This document shows positions 40,081 through 48,844 of a DNA stretch of 64,000 bases, piece after piece. Location of the stretch: NCBI RefSeq assembly GCF_018130785.1, contig NZ_JAFCJT010000001.1, positions 1,178,001-1,242,000 of the forward strand. Direction: 5' to 3'. Made by a program: the position numbers and the translations under genes. Under the pieces are notes generated by a model. The model was not told where the DNA came from and made no database searches. It saw nothing but the letters and a program-made list of their open reading frames with translations. Within the stretch, counting starts at the first letter, position 1; each line of letters starts with the position of its first letter. The stretch is from Bradyrhizobium liaoningense (GTDB lineage: Bacteria > Pseudomonadota > Alphaproteobacteria > Rhizobiales > Xanthobacteraceae).

Positions 40081-41160
40081 TCACCGCCACGGCTGGACGA
40101 TGATCTTGGTGTGCGCCTCGGGATTGGCGAGGTCGGCGAAGGCTTTGGCGACGCCGTCGATGCCGACCTCGGCGGTGACCATCGCGGCCGCATCCACCTG
40201 CCCTTCCGCGATCAGGCGCAGGGAGGCCGCGAACTCATCCGGCGTGTAGCCGAGCACGTACTGAACGTTGAGCTCCTTCATGATGCCGAGCATGGGCTCG
40301 CTCCTGTCGGTCTCCATGCAGACGCCGACCACCACGATGCGCGCATCACGCGGGGCGCCCTCGAACACCTGCTGCAACAGGCCGGGCACGCCGACACATT
40401 CGAAGATGATCGCAGGCTTCAGTGCCGGCAGCATCGCCTGCAACGGCGGCCGCGCCGCCTTCTCGGCCTCCGACATCTGCGCATGCTCGGCCCAGGTCGC
40501 GTAGGGCTGCGTCACCTTGGGATCGACGACGATATCGGCCCCGAGCCTTGCCGCGAGCGCACGCCGCGCCGGCGAATAGTCGGCGGCGACGATCGGATGC
40601 AACCCCTTGATCCTGAGCGCGGCGATCACCGCGAGCCCGACCGGGCCGCAGCCGATGACGAGCGGCACCTCGCCGCCACGGATGTTGGCCTTCGCCACGG
40701 CGTGGACGCCGACCGCAAGTGGCTCGGTCAGCGCGGCGTGCTCCGGCGCGAGACCGTTGGGCACCTCCAGCAGCAGGGGCTCGCTGAGCAGCATCGCCTC
40801 GGCGTAGCCGCCGATGTTGTCGTTGGAATAGCCGATGCCCTCGACACCTTGCGGCGTCACGAGCGCCGGCAGCGAGCAGACGCGGGTGCCCGGCTTGAGC
40901 TTGCGCGCGGTGCCGGGGCCGTAATCGACGATCTCGCAACAGAACTCGTGGCCGAACACGACGTCGCGGGTGAGGTCCATCGGCTTGCGCCCGGTCTTCT
41001 TCGCCATCTCCACCATGCGGTGGGCGTGCTGGCGCGCGTGGAGGTCGGAGCCGCAGATGCCGCAGGCCAGCGTCTTGACCAGAACCTGGCCGGGGCCCGG
41101 CTTCGGCTCGGCCATCCGGTCGACGACAATCTCACCATTCCTGAAAATCGCAGCGCGCAT
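40081..41160 (-). CDS. Zinc-binding alcohol dehydrogenase (MDR family)
   Basis: This 359-residue medium-chain dehydrogenase has catalytic-zinc ligands in LACGICGSDLHARQH and VFGHEFCCEIVDYG, and NAD-binding VIGCGPVGLAVIAALRIKGLHPIVAAD. The usual four-cysteine structural zinc loop is absent. The insert MVEMAKKTGRKPMDLTRDV after the first zinc ligand is characteristic of a subgroup. The substrate is unknown; polyols and alcohols are typical. It is a single gene; the gap to the DMT transporter gene upstream is 60 bp, so the two could be one transcript. Confidence 0.85.
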   Translation of the reverse strand: MRAAIFRNGEIVVDRMAEPKPGPGQVLVKTLACGICGSDLHARQHAHRMVEMAKKTGRKPMDLTRDVVFGHEFCCEIVDYGPGTARKLKPGTRVCSLPALVTPQGVEGIGYSNDNIGGYAEAMLLSEPLLLEVPNGLAPEHAALTEPLAVGVHAVAKANIRGGEVPLVIGCGPVGLAVIAALRIKGLHPIVAADYSPARRALAARLGADIVVDPKVTQPYATWAEHAQMSEAEKAARPPLQAMLPALKPAIIFECVGVPGLLQQVFEGAPRDARIVVVGVCMETDRSEPMLGIMKELNVQYVLGYTPDEFAASLRLIAEGQVDAAAMVTAEVGIDGVAKAFADLANPEAHTKIIVQPWR

Positions 41161-41220
41161 CCGGCTCCTCCCGTGTTGTTGGAGCCGTTGATAGCACGAA
41201 GCGGAAGCTGCGAACTTGCG

Positions 41221-42162
41221 TCAGGGGTTCGGGGAACGCTCTTCCAGCACCAGCAGCTGGGCGCGGCGGATGCGCTCGCGATGGGCGATGTAGAGGCCGC
41301 TGGCGACGATGAAAGCCGCGCCGACGATGGTCCAGAGGTCCGGCAACTCACCGAAGATGAAGAAGCCCAAAATACTGACCCACAGCAACTGCGTGTACGA
41401 GAACGGCGCCAACACCGAGGCATCGCCGTAGCGATAGGCCAGCACGATGATCCACTGGCCCACGGTGGACGCGACGCCGATCACGATGCCGAGACCGATC
41501 GCGGTCCAGCTCGGCGTCACCCAGACGAACGGCACCATCAGGCTGAGGATCGCAACGCCCGTGAGCGCGGAATAGGCCATGGTGGTGAGGACGGCCTCGC
41601 GCCCGCTCATCATGCGCGTCAGGATCAGCGCAGCGGCCCAGCAGAATGCTGAGATGATCGGGAAGAACGCGGCGGCGTGAAACGCATTGGAGCCCGGGCG
41701 CAGGATAATCATCACGCCGATGAGACCGATCGCGGTCGCGATCCAGCGGCGCATGCCCACCTTCTCGCTCAGGAAGATGATCGACAGCGCGGTGACGAAC
41801 AGCGGCGAGACGAAGCCGGTAGCCGAGGCTTCCGCGATGGGGAGGAAACGGAGACCGGTGATGAAGAACAGCGACGAGCCGAGCAGTGCGATGCCGCGCA
41901 TCAGTTGCAGGCCGAGGCGATCGGTGCGCATCGCATGCAGCGGCGAGCCCGGCAGCATCACCGGCGTGAACATCAGCGCGAAGGTAACGAAGCGGATCCA
42001 GGTGATCTCGATCGACGGCAGGCTGGTCGACAGATACTTTGCGGTGACGTCGGAGCAGCCGAGGAATACCGTCGATAGCAGCACCAGCGCGATACCCTTG
42101 AAGGGATGATCGACGCGCGCAGGCGCGCGACGAGCCTCCTGCTTCTTCTCCGGCACGGGCAT
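41221..42162 (-). CDS. EamA/DMT family transporter
   Basis: This inner-membrane protein of about 313 residues has ten hydrophobic segments and two EamA repeats (IALVLLSTVFLGCSDVTAKYL and FPIISAFCWAAALILTRMMSG starts). Family members export small metabolites. The start is uncertain: ATG 42162 places a short basic tail before helix 1, whereas GTG at 42273 would add 37 residues with GGAAG only 2 nt upstream. A possible promoter (TTGACG at 42317-42322, minus strand) precedes both. No substrate clue is available. Confidence 0.8.
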   Translation of the reverse strand: MPVPEKKQEARRAPARVDHPFKGIALVLLSTVFLGCSDVTAKYLSTSLPSIEITWIRFVTFALMFTPVMLPGSPLHAMRTDRLGLQLMRGIALLGSSLFFITGLRFLPIAEASATGFVSPLFVTALSIIFLSEKVGMRRWIATAIGLIGVMIILRPGSNAFHAAAFFPIISAFCWAAALILTRMMSGREAVLTTMAYSALTGVAILSLMVPFVWVTPSWTAIGLGIVIGVASTVGQWIIVLAYRYGDASVLAPFSYTQLLWVSILGFFIFGELPDLWTIVGAAFIVASGLYIAHRERIRRAQLLVLEERSPNP

Positions 42163-42350
42163 GGGAATACTGTCGAGCCTTGCGGCTGCGGCGGGCGGCG
42201 GTGTCACGGCTAGAACCTGGGAAAACGACGATTCGGGAACGGTCGTAAAAAACGACAAATGCGCCGCTTTCACAACTTCCGAAAACAGGATGCCGATATG
42301 CGCTGACGACCGCGCGCGTCAATACTCCATTAATAATAGGCGTTTGTGCA

Positions 42351-43190
42351 CTACAGCATGGGCAGACTGCGCGGCTTCGGACCGCGCGGAAACGCCGCAT
42401 CGAGCGCCGAAATCTCCTCTTTCGTCAGCACGAGATCGCCGGCCGCCGCATTCTGGCCCGCATGTTCCGCGGACGAGGCCTTCGGGATCGCGAACACCGT
42501 AGTTGCACGGGTGAGGAAGCTCAGCGCGACCTGCCGCGGTGTCACACGACGCGCCTCCGCGATGCGTGCCAGCACCGCGCCTCCCTTGCTGTTGCTTGCG
42601 GGAAAATCGTCATGACCAAACGGCGAATAGGCGACGACAGCGACGGCGTGCTTCTCGCACCACGGGATCACCGCATGCTCGATCGCGCGCTCCTTGAGAT
42701 GATAGAGCACCTGATTGCAGGCGATCCGCCCTTCACCGGAGACGTCGAGAATTTCGTCGAGATCGTCGGCATCGAAATTGGAGACGCCCCAGGATTTGAT
42801 CTTGCCGGCCTTCACCAGTTCCTCGAACGCGGCGACGGTGTCTTCGAGCGGATAGGAACCGCGCCAGTGCAGCAGATAGCAGTCGAGACGATCGGTCTTC
42901 AGCCGCCTCAGCGAGCGTTCGCACGCCGTGATGGTGCCCCCACGCGAGGCGTTGCTCGGCAGCACCTTCGAGACAAGGAACACCTCGTCGCGGCGGCTTG
43001 CGATTGCATCCGCGATGACGAGCTCGGCATCGCCATACATCTCGGCGGTGTCGATGTGGGTCATGCCGAGATCGAGCCCGCGCTGAAGCGCCGCGATCGC
43101 GCGCTTGCGGTCGCCATGATCGAGATACCAGGTGCCCTGCCCGATGACGGAGACGTTCGCGCCGGTCTTGCCGAAGGGTTTTGTGTTCAT
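42351..43190 (-). CDS. Aldo/keto reductase
   Basis: This 279-residue NAD(P)H-dependent TIM-barrel reductase has the tetrad visible: Asp and Tyr in HIDTAEMYGDAE, Lys in FLVSKVLPSN, His in CYLLHWRG. SWGVSNFDADDLDEIL and FAIPKASSAEHAGQNAAA are cofactor-binding stretches. The ATG at 43190 lies 8 bp after the stop of the lactonase gene, indicating one operon. Sugar aldehydes or keto-aldehydes are likely substrates, but this is not determined. The longer frame to 43313 overlaps the lactonase gene and is rejected. Confidence 0.87.
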   Translation of the reverse strand: MNTKPFGKTGANVSVIGQGTWYLDHGDRKRAIAALQRGLDLGMTHIDTAEMYGDAELVIADAIASRRDEVFLVSKVLPSNASRGGTITACERSLRRLKTDRLDCYLLHWRGSYPLEDTVAAFEELVKAGKIKSWGVSNFDADDLDEILDVSGEGRIACNQVLYHLKERAIEHAVIPWCEKHAVAVVAYSPFGHDDFPASNSKGGAVLARIAEARRVTPRQVALSFLTRATTVFAIPKASSAEHAGQNAAAGDLVLTKEEISALDAAFPRGPKPRSLPML

Positions 43191-43198
43191 GTCAAAGC

Positions 43199-44098
43199 TC
43201 ACAATCCGCTGATATCCGCAACCAGCACGCTGCCGGTCCCTGACTCCGTGATATAGAGCCGATCCTTCTTCGCGCCACCGATGGCGACATTGGTGCAGCT
43301 CGGACCCGCGCACGACTTGATCCGCGCGATCAGCTCTCCGTTCGGAGCGAACACGAAGACGTGGCCGAGCGAGGCGTGGCCGACGAACAGGCGGCCGCTT
43401 GCGTCCATGGTCATGCCATCAGGGCCGCTGGTGCCGAACAGCGAACAGAAGCGGCCGACCTTGGACACGCTGCCGTCCTTCATGAACGGCAGCCGCCACA
43501 CCGCGTTGTCGCGCGTCATCGCGACGAACAGCACGGTTTCACTGGGGTCGAGCACCAGGCCGTTCGGGCTGATGCCGGTGTCGATCAGGCAATCGAGCCG
43601 GCCGCTCGGCGTCAGGCGATAGACGCGGCCGCTTGCGTCGTGCAGGCCGGTCTGGCCCTGATCGGTGAAGAAGATGTCGCCGTTGGAAGCGAGATGCAGG
43701 TCGTTGCAGCCGCGGAACGATTCCGAATTGCGCGCGGTCAGGATGGGCCTGATGCGCCCTGCTCCGGCGTCGAGCTCCATGATGCCGTGCATGTAGTCGG
43801 CCACGAGGATGCGGCCATCGGCGGCAATCTTCAATCCGTTCGGCCAGCCCTCATATTCGATCACGAGCGACCACGCGCCATCAGGCGCGATGCGGAAGAT
43901 GCGACCGAAGGGAATGTCGACGATGTAGAGATTGCCGTCCTTGTCGAACGACGGTCCTTCGATGAAGCTATCGGTCGGCACACCCGGGCGGTTGGCATCG
44001 GCCCAATCGGTCCGCACGCCCTTGCGGCGGAATTGGTCCGGCATGGTGGAGAAGATCTTGGTTTCGATCAGGCGCGGCGGCGTTTCCAGGTACATCAT
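43199..44098 (-). CDS. SMP-30/gluconolactonase family protein
   Basis: This 299-residue six-bladed propeller has SFIEGPSFDKDGNLYIVDIPFGRIF (metal Glu), RGCNDLHLASNGDIFFTDQG (Asn/Asp), ISPNGLVLDPSETVLFVA and SGPDGMTMDASGRLFVGHASLG (metal Asp). It is the second family member in the window but clearly different from 33028-33996. It is co-transcribed with the aldo/keto reductase gene (8-bp gap). Paired ATGs at 44098 and 44095 are the best starts, though no strong ribosome binding site is seen. Upstream lies a palindromic repeat. Confidence 0.82.
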   Translation of the reverse strand: MMYLETPPRLIETKIFSTMPDQFRRKGVRTDWADANRPGVPTDSFIEGPSFDKDGNLYIVDIPFGRIFRIAPDGAWSLVIEYEGWPNGLKIAADGRILVADYMHGIMELDAGAGRIRPILTARNSESFRGCNDLHLASNGDIFFTDQGQTGLHDASGRVYRLTPSGRLDCLIDTGISPNGLVLDPSETVLFVAMTRDNAVWRLPFMKDGSVSKVGRFCSLFGTSGPDGMTMDASGRLFVGHASLGHVFVFAPNGELIARIKSCAGPSCTNVAIGGAKKDRLYITESGTGSVLVADISGL

Positions 44099-44194
44099 TG
44101 TTGTTTTTGTGCATGTGGAGGGGGAGTGCGCGGGAACATAGGGCACAATCGCGGGCGCGTCGATTGGGCGAAGGACATGGCTGCGTCCACGTCA

Positions 44195-44332
44195 CTCTCG
44201 TGTCCCGGACGCGCTGCAGCGTGAAACGCTGCGCAGAGCCGGGACCCAGAAAGGCCAAACACTCTGCTGTTAGATGGGCCCCGGCTCTGCAGCGCATCAC
44301 TTCGTGCTGCGCAGCGTCCGGGGCACGAGACC
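44195..44332. repeat. Palindromic repeat, 'GTGTCCCGGACGCGCTGCAG' family
   Basis: Left arm CTCTCGTGTCCCGGACGCGC...CAGAGCCGGGACCC and right arm GGGCCCCGGCTCTGCAGCGC...CGTCCGGGGCACGAGA are inverted copies around a short centre. It is the same family as 35839-35970 and, in part, 14092-14142. It lies between nasC and the lactonase gene promoter. Confidence 0.82.
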
Positions 44333-44355
44333 GCCTCCCGGTCTGGAGAGATACC

Positions 44356-47052
44356 CTACCCCGCCGCGACCTTCGCCTGCTTCACCGGCACTTCCGTCGT
44401 CGCGATCAGCCGCTTCAGCTCGGGGATACATGACCCGCAATTGGTGCCGGCCTTGAGCTTGGCGCCGATCTCGGCCGCCGTGCGCGCGCCGCTCGCGATG
44501 GTGTCGCAGATGGTGCCGCGGCCGACGCCGAAGCAGGCACAGACGATCGGCCCGGTCGAAGCCGCGCCCTCCGTCGATTTACCCGACAGCAGCATGCGGC
44601 GCTGGTCGTCGGTGACGTGGTCGGCCACGAACAGGCTTTTCACCACCTCCCAGTCGCCGGCGTCATGCGCGGGGCCGACGAACAGGCAGGTCTCGATGCG
44701 GTCGCCTGCGAACGCGGCCGCGCGATAGATGCCGCCGCCGAAATCGCAATAGTCGGCGACGTCCTCGCCCGCGACGCTCTCAAGCCAGGCCGGCCAGCGC
44801 GACAGATCCGCATTGTCGGCGAAGAGATAGCCGAAGCCGCCTGTAACCGCGACACGGGTCCACATCAGGTTCGGCGGCAGATCGAGCTGCTTGCGCGACA
44901 GCGCAAAGCCGCGGAAGACGTACTCATAAGGCGAGATCGCCGCCGGCGTGGCTTTCGACTCCGGCTGGCCCGAGAACGGATCGGTGAAGGACTGCACGAG
45001 AGCGCCCACGCGGCCGTGCGAGGCGTTCATCGCGCTCCAGTGGATCGGCGCGAACAGCGTGCCGCGCTGCTGGCGGTCGCTGACGACGACCTTCAGGATG
45101 CACCGGCCGTAATCGGTGGTGATGCGGGCGTAGCCGTCATGCACGATGCCGTATTTGCTGGCATCATCAGGGTGCATCTCGACGAACGGTTCCGGCAGAT
45201 GCGCGCCCAGTCGCTGGCTGAGGCCTGTGCGCGTCATGGTGTGCCACTGGTCGCGGATGCGGCCCGTGTTGAGCCGCAGAGGGCGCGAGGCGCCGGTCTC
45301 GCCGCGCAGCGCCGGCACTTCCGGCGCGACGAAGCGGCCCTTGCCGTCATTGGTGAAGAAGCCGCCGCGCGCGAAGAAGCGCTCGCTGGACGCCTGCCCC
45401 TCGCGCACCGGCCACTGAACCGGCTTCAACGCATCGAACGCTTCATCCGTCAGCGAGGTGAGCCCGCTGATGTCGAAATCGCGGCTACCATCGTTCTCGA
45501 ACGCCGAGAGCGCCGCATGCTCGCGAAAAATATCGGCGGCCGACTTGTAACTAAAGCTGTCGCCGAAGCCGAGGCGCTTGGCGGTCTCGCTGAGAATCCA
45601 CCAGTCCGGCCGCGCCTCGCCCGGCGCCGGCAGGAACGAGCGCTGGCGCGAGATGCGGCGCTCGGAATTGGTCACCGTACCGGACTTCTCGCCCCAGGCG
45701 AGCGCCGGCAGCAGCACATGCGGTCCGGCCTCGACCGTGTCGTTGGAGAGCACGTTCTCGGAGACCACGAACAGCTCGAGCTTCTTCAGCGCCTCGCACA
45801 CGAAGTCCGCGTCCGGTAATGACACCGCCGGGTTGGTGCCCATCACCCACAGCGCCTTGACCTCGCCACGGTTGATGGCCTCGAAAAGCTGCACCGCCTT
45901 CAATCCCTCATGGGTCGCGATGCGCGGCGCCTTCCAGAACCGCCGCACGCGATCGATGTCCGGCGGCGTGAAGCCCATATGTGCGGCGAGCATATTGGCG
46001 AGACCGCCGACCTCGCGGCCGCCCATCGCATTGGGCTGGCCCGTGAGAGAGAACGGCGAAGCGCCCGGCTTGCCGATCCGGCCCGTGGCGAGATGGCAGT
46101 TCAGGATCGCGTTGACCTTGTCGGTGCCCTGCGCCGACTGGTTGACGCCCTGCGAATAGAGCGTGACGACCCGCTCGGTGTCGCGGAACATCTTGAAGAA
46201 GGCGGCGACGTCCTGTTCGGAGAGGCCGGTCGCAAGAGCGGTCGCAGTCACGCTGCCGGCAATGTTACGCGCGCGCGCCAGCGCATCAACGAAGCCCGAC
46301 GTATTCTGCGCGATGTAATCCTGGTCGAGCGCGCCATTGTCGGCGAGATGGACGAACAGGCCCGAGAACAGCGCAGTGTCGGTGCCGGGCTTGAGGCCGA
46401 GGAACAGGTCGACGTCGCTGGCCGTGTCGGTCCGGCGCGGATCGATCACGATCATACGCGCGCCGCGTTCCTGCCGGTTCTTCAGCATGCGCTGGAACAG
46501 CACCGGATGGCACCAGGCCGCGTTCGAGCCGACGAAGACGAGGAGATCCGCCTGGTCGAGATCCTCATAGCAGCCCGGCACGGTGTCGGCACCGAACGCG
46601 CGGCGATGGCCGGCGACCGAGGACGACATGCAGAGACGCGAATTGGTATCGACATTCGCCGTGCCGACAAAACCCTTCATCAGCTTGTTGGCGACGTAAT
46701 AGTCCTCGGTCAGGAGCTGGCCCGAAAGATAGAACGCGACCGCGTCGGCGCCGTCGCGCGCCACGATGTGCTGCATGCGATGGGCGACGTGATCGAGCGC
46801 ATCGCTCCAGGCGACGCGTTCCAGCACGCCCTTGCAGCGGATCATCGGATAGAGCAGTCGGCTCTCCAGCCCGACGGTCTCGCCGAGCGCGGAACCCTTC
46901 GAGCACAGCCGGCCGAAATTGGCGGGATGATCGGGGTCGCCCGCGATCGCCGCACCGCCCTTGCTATCAGGCGTCGCCAGCACGCCGCAGCCGACGCCGC
47001 AATAGGGACAGGTCGTCTTGGTGGCGCGGAGCGTGGGATCGATCGCCGTCAT
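44356..47052 (-). CDS. nasC: Assimilatory nitrate reductase catalytic subunit
   Basis: This 898-residue cytoplasmic molybdoenzyme reduces nitrate to nitrite (called NasA in other bacteria). N-terminal cysteines CPYCGVGC and LCSKG (Cys15, 18, 22, 50) hold a [4Fe-4S] cluster. The Mo-bis-PGD domains follow (NSRLCMSSSVAGHRRAFG, GTNPAVSLPDADF, FAPIHWSA). The C terminus has a BFD-like [2Fe-2S] domain (VCACFGVGRGTI...NCGSCIPELK). It is the last gene of narK-bjgb-flp-nasC; flp ends 14 bp upstream and is the likely electron donor. The ATG at 47052 begins the family sequence; the frame to 47457 is a shadow of flp. No nitrite reductase is in the window. Confidence 0.93.
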   Translation of the reverse strand: MTAIDPTLRATKTTCPYCGVGCGVLATPDSKGGAAIAGDPDHPANFGRLCSKGSALGETVGLESRLLYPMIRCKGVLERVAWSDALDHVAHRMQHIVARDGADAVAFYLSGQLLTEDYYVANKLMKGFVGTANVDTNSRLCMSSSVAGHRRAFGADTVPGCYEDLDQADLLVFVGSNAAWCHPVLFQRMLKNRQERGARMIVIDPRRTDTASDVDLFLGLKPGTDTALFSGLFVHLADNGALDQDYIAQNTSGFVDALARARNIAGSVTATALATGLSEQDVAAFFKMFRDTERVVTLYSQGVNQSAQGTDKVNAILNCHLATGRIGKPGASPFSLTGQPNAMGGREVGGLANMLAAHMGFTPPDIDRVRRFWKAPRIATHEGLKAVQLFEAINRGEVKALWVMGTNPAVSLPDADFVCEALKKLELFVVSENVLSNDTVEAGPHVLLPALAWGEKSGTVTNSERRISRQRSFLPAPGEARPDWWILSETAKRLGFGDSFSYKSAADIFREHAALSAFENDGSRDFDISGLTSLTDEAFDALKPVQWPVREGQASSERFFARGGFFTNDGKGRFVAPEVPALRGETGASRPLRLNTGRIRDQWHTMTRTGLSQRLGAHLPEPFVEMHPDDASKYGIVHDGYARITTDYGRCILKVVVSDRQQRGTLFAPIHWSAMNASHGRVGALVQSFTDPFSGQPESKATPAAISPYEYVFRGFALSRKQLDLPPNLMWTRVAVTGGFGYLFADNADLSRWPAWLESVAGEDVADYCDFGGGIYRAAAFAGDRIETCLFVGPAHDAGDWEVVKSLFVADHVTDDQRRMLLSGKSTEGAASTGPIVCACFGVGRGTICDTIASGARTAAEIGAKLKAGTNCGSCIPELKRLIATTEVPVKQAKVAAG

Positions 47053-47066
47053 ATCGAGCTGCCTTA

Positions 47067-48284
47067 TCAAGCCGCCTTGGAGGAACGCGCCAGCGCGCGG
47101 CCGAACATCATGTCGGTGCGGATCGCCGTCACCTTGTCGCGATTGCGGATCAGCTCGAGATACCAGAGCGCGTCGACGGTATCGCCGATCAGCACCGCGC
47201 CGGTGAGCCGGCCATCGGCGATGACGAGCTTCTTGTAGGTGCCGCGCCTGCGGTCTGACAGCACCAGGCTCTCGCTGCCCTCGCCGCCCATGAAGTCGCC
47301 TGCGGAGAAGACGCTGACGCCCGAGACCTTCAGATTGGTCGAGACCACGCTGCCCTGATAAGCGGCGGGACGGCCGGCGAGATGCCGCGCCAGCACGCGC
47401 GCCTGCTCGTAGGCGGGCTCGACCAGGCCGTAGCAGGTGCCGCGATGCTCGGCGCATTCGCCGAGCGCGTAGATGTCAGGCGAGGCCGTCTGCATCACGT
47501 CGCTCACCACGATGCCGCGATTGACCGCGATGCCGGCGTCCTTGGCCAGCGCGACGTTGGGCCTGATGCCGGCGGCGAAGATCACGGCATCCGCCTCGAT
47601 GCGACTGCCGTCGGCAAGCTCGACGGCTTCGACATGGCCATCGCCGTGAATGCGGGCGGTGGATGCATTGAGCAGGATGCGGATGCCCTTGCGCTCGACC
47701 AGCGTCTTGAGCAGGTCGGCCGCCGGCAGATCGAGCTGGCGTTCCATCAGCCGGTCCATCAGGTGCAGCAGCGTCACCGGCGCGCCGGCTTTCGCAAGGC
47801 CATAGGCCGCTTCGAGGCCGAGCAGGCCGCCGCCGACCACGACGACGCGCTTCTTCGCCGCCGCGAGCGTGAGCAGCAGGTCGACATCGCGCGTGTCGCG
47901 GAAGGTGTGCACCCCCGCAAGATCGGCCCCCGGCACGTTGAGACGCAGCGGCGTCGAGCCGGTGGCGAGCACGAGCTTGGAATATTCCATGCTCTCTTCA
48001 CCTTCGATCTTCAGCTCGCGGCGGCCGGTGTCGATCTCGGTGACGCGATAGCCGTAGCGCACCGTGACGCCGCGATGGCGCCACCAGTCGGCCGGCCTGA
48101 GCTCGATCTCGTGCGAGCCGGTCTCGCCGGCCAGCACCGAGGAGAGCAGCACGCGATTGTAAGCGAGCCGCGGCTCTTCGCCGATCACGGCGACCGCGTA
48201 GCGGCCGAGCGCGGTCTTGGCGAGCTCGTCGACCAGACGCGCGGCCGCCATACCGTTACCGACGATGACGAGCGGTTCACTCAC
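47067..48284 (-). CDS. flp: FAD/NAD(P)-dependent oxidoreductase, electron donor for nitrate reductase
   Basis: This 405-residue flavoprotein of the NirB N-terminal/nitrite-reductase-like type has FAD-binding VIVGNGMAAARLVDEL, LAYNRVLLSSVLAG, NAD-binding KRVVVVGGGLLGLEAAYGLAKAG and second FAD motif TASPDIYALGECAEHRG. In B. diazoefficiens the equivalent Flp supplies NADH electrons for nitrate reduction and for recycling of the globin. The GTG start has AGGAG about 6-7 nt upstream. It is 10 bp downstream of bjgb and 14 bp upstream of nasC, so all are one transcript. Confidence 0.9.
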   Translation of the reverse strand: MSEPLVIVGNGMAAARLVDELAKTALGRYAVAVIGEEPRLAYNRVLLSSVLAGETGSHEIELRPADWWRHRGVTVRYGYRVTEIDTGRRELKIEGEESMEYSKLVLATGSTPLRLNVPGADLAGVHTFRDTRDVDLLLTLAAAKKRVVVVGGGLLGLEAAYGLAKAGAPVTLLHLMDRLMERQLDLPAADLLKTLVERKGIRILLNASTARIHGDGHVEAVELADGSRIEADAVIFAAGIRPNVALAKDAGIAVNRGIVVSDVMQTASPDIYALGECAEHRGTCYGLVEPAYEQARVLARHLAGRPAAYQGSVVSTNLKVSGVSVFSAGDFMGGEGSESLVLSDRRRGTYKKLVIADGRLTGAVLIGDTVDALWYLELIRNRDKVTAIRTDMMFGRALARSSKAA

Positions 48285-48294
48285 AAGGCATCTC

Positions 48295-48723
48295 CTATTC
48301 GGCGGCCTGCGCCCGTGCGCCGTAGGCCTCGGAAATCATGTAGCCGGACAGGACGCCATAGGCGTCGGTCCAGGCCGTGGCGAGTTCGGGCGTCCAGGCC
48401 TCGCCGAGGCCCTTCTCGAGGGTCCAGAGCAAGGTCGCGCCGACCACCGGATAGTGCTCGGCCTTGGCGCCATAGGCGACGTGACGCTTGGCGAGCGCCG
48501 AGGCCGCGGGAAGAATCGTGTCGAGATTCGACAGGCCGCCGACGACGGCGGCGAGCATGCCCATCAGCTTCTTGCGCTGCTCGGTCATGTCCTCGGGAAA
48601 CATCGCGCGCACGGACGGCGCAACCTCGAACAGGCGATCGTAGAACAGCACCGCGGCCGCCTCTGAAATCGGCGCGACCTTGGAAAAGCTCTGCTGGATG
48701 AGTGTGATCTGTTCTGAAGTCAT
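48295..48723 (-). CDS. bjgb: Single-domain bacterial haemoglobin
   Basis: This 142-residue globin lacks a reductase domain. Typical are QQSFSKVAPISEAAAVLFYDRLFEVAP (A-B helices) and HVAYGAKAEHYPVVGATLLWTLEKGLG, where His90 of HYPVVG is the expected proximal haem ligand, as in Vitreoscilla globin. In B. diazoefficiens the homologous Bjgb sits in this same operon and protects against NO formed during nitrate assimilation. The ATG at 48723 opens the globin domain; the frame to 48765 adds 14 unrelated residues. Flp can be its reductase. A palindromic hairpin lies upstream, between it and narK. Confidence 0.93.
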   Translation of the reverse strand: MTSEQITLIQQSFSKVAPISEAAAVLFYDRLFEVAPSVRAMFPEDMTEQRKKLMGMLAAVVGGLSNLDTILPAASALAKRHVAYGAKAEHYPVVGATLLWTLEKGLGEAWTPELATAWTDAYGVLSGYMISEAYGARAQAAE

Positions 48724-48803
48724 GATGTTGTCCTGCCTGTTTCGGTTTGCCTTGGTGCGCGCCATTGCGAACCAGGTTCATGGGTCAAACGTCATCAGCG
48801 AGA

Positions 48804-48827
48804 CTTCTCCCCGCGTACGGGGAGAAG
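48804..48827. terminator. Intra-operon hairpin between narK and bjgb
   Basis: CTTCTCCCCG-CGTA-CGGGGAGAAG is a perfect 10-bp stem without a T tract. It resembles a dispersed hairpin repeat rather than a full terminator. Within the narK-bjgb transcript it could stabilise or attenuate the mRNA. Confidence 0.6.
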
Positions 48828-48844
48828 CGACATTTATGCCAAAC

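Noticed and set aside
42163..42273. GTG start for the DMT transporter adding 37 residues
   Set aside because: The possible ribosome binding site is only 2 nt from the GTG and the added residues are not typical; kept as an alternative in the gene entry.
47053..47457. N-terminal extension of nitrate reductase
   Set aside because: It overlaps the flp gene in another frame; the family sequence begins at the ATG at 47052.
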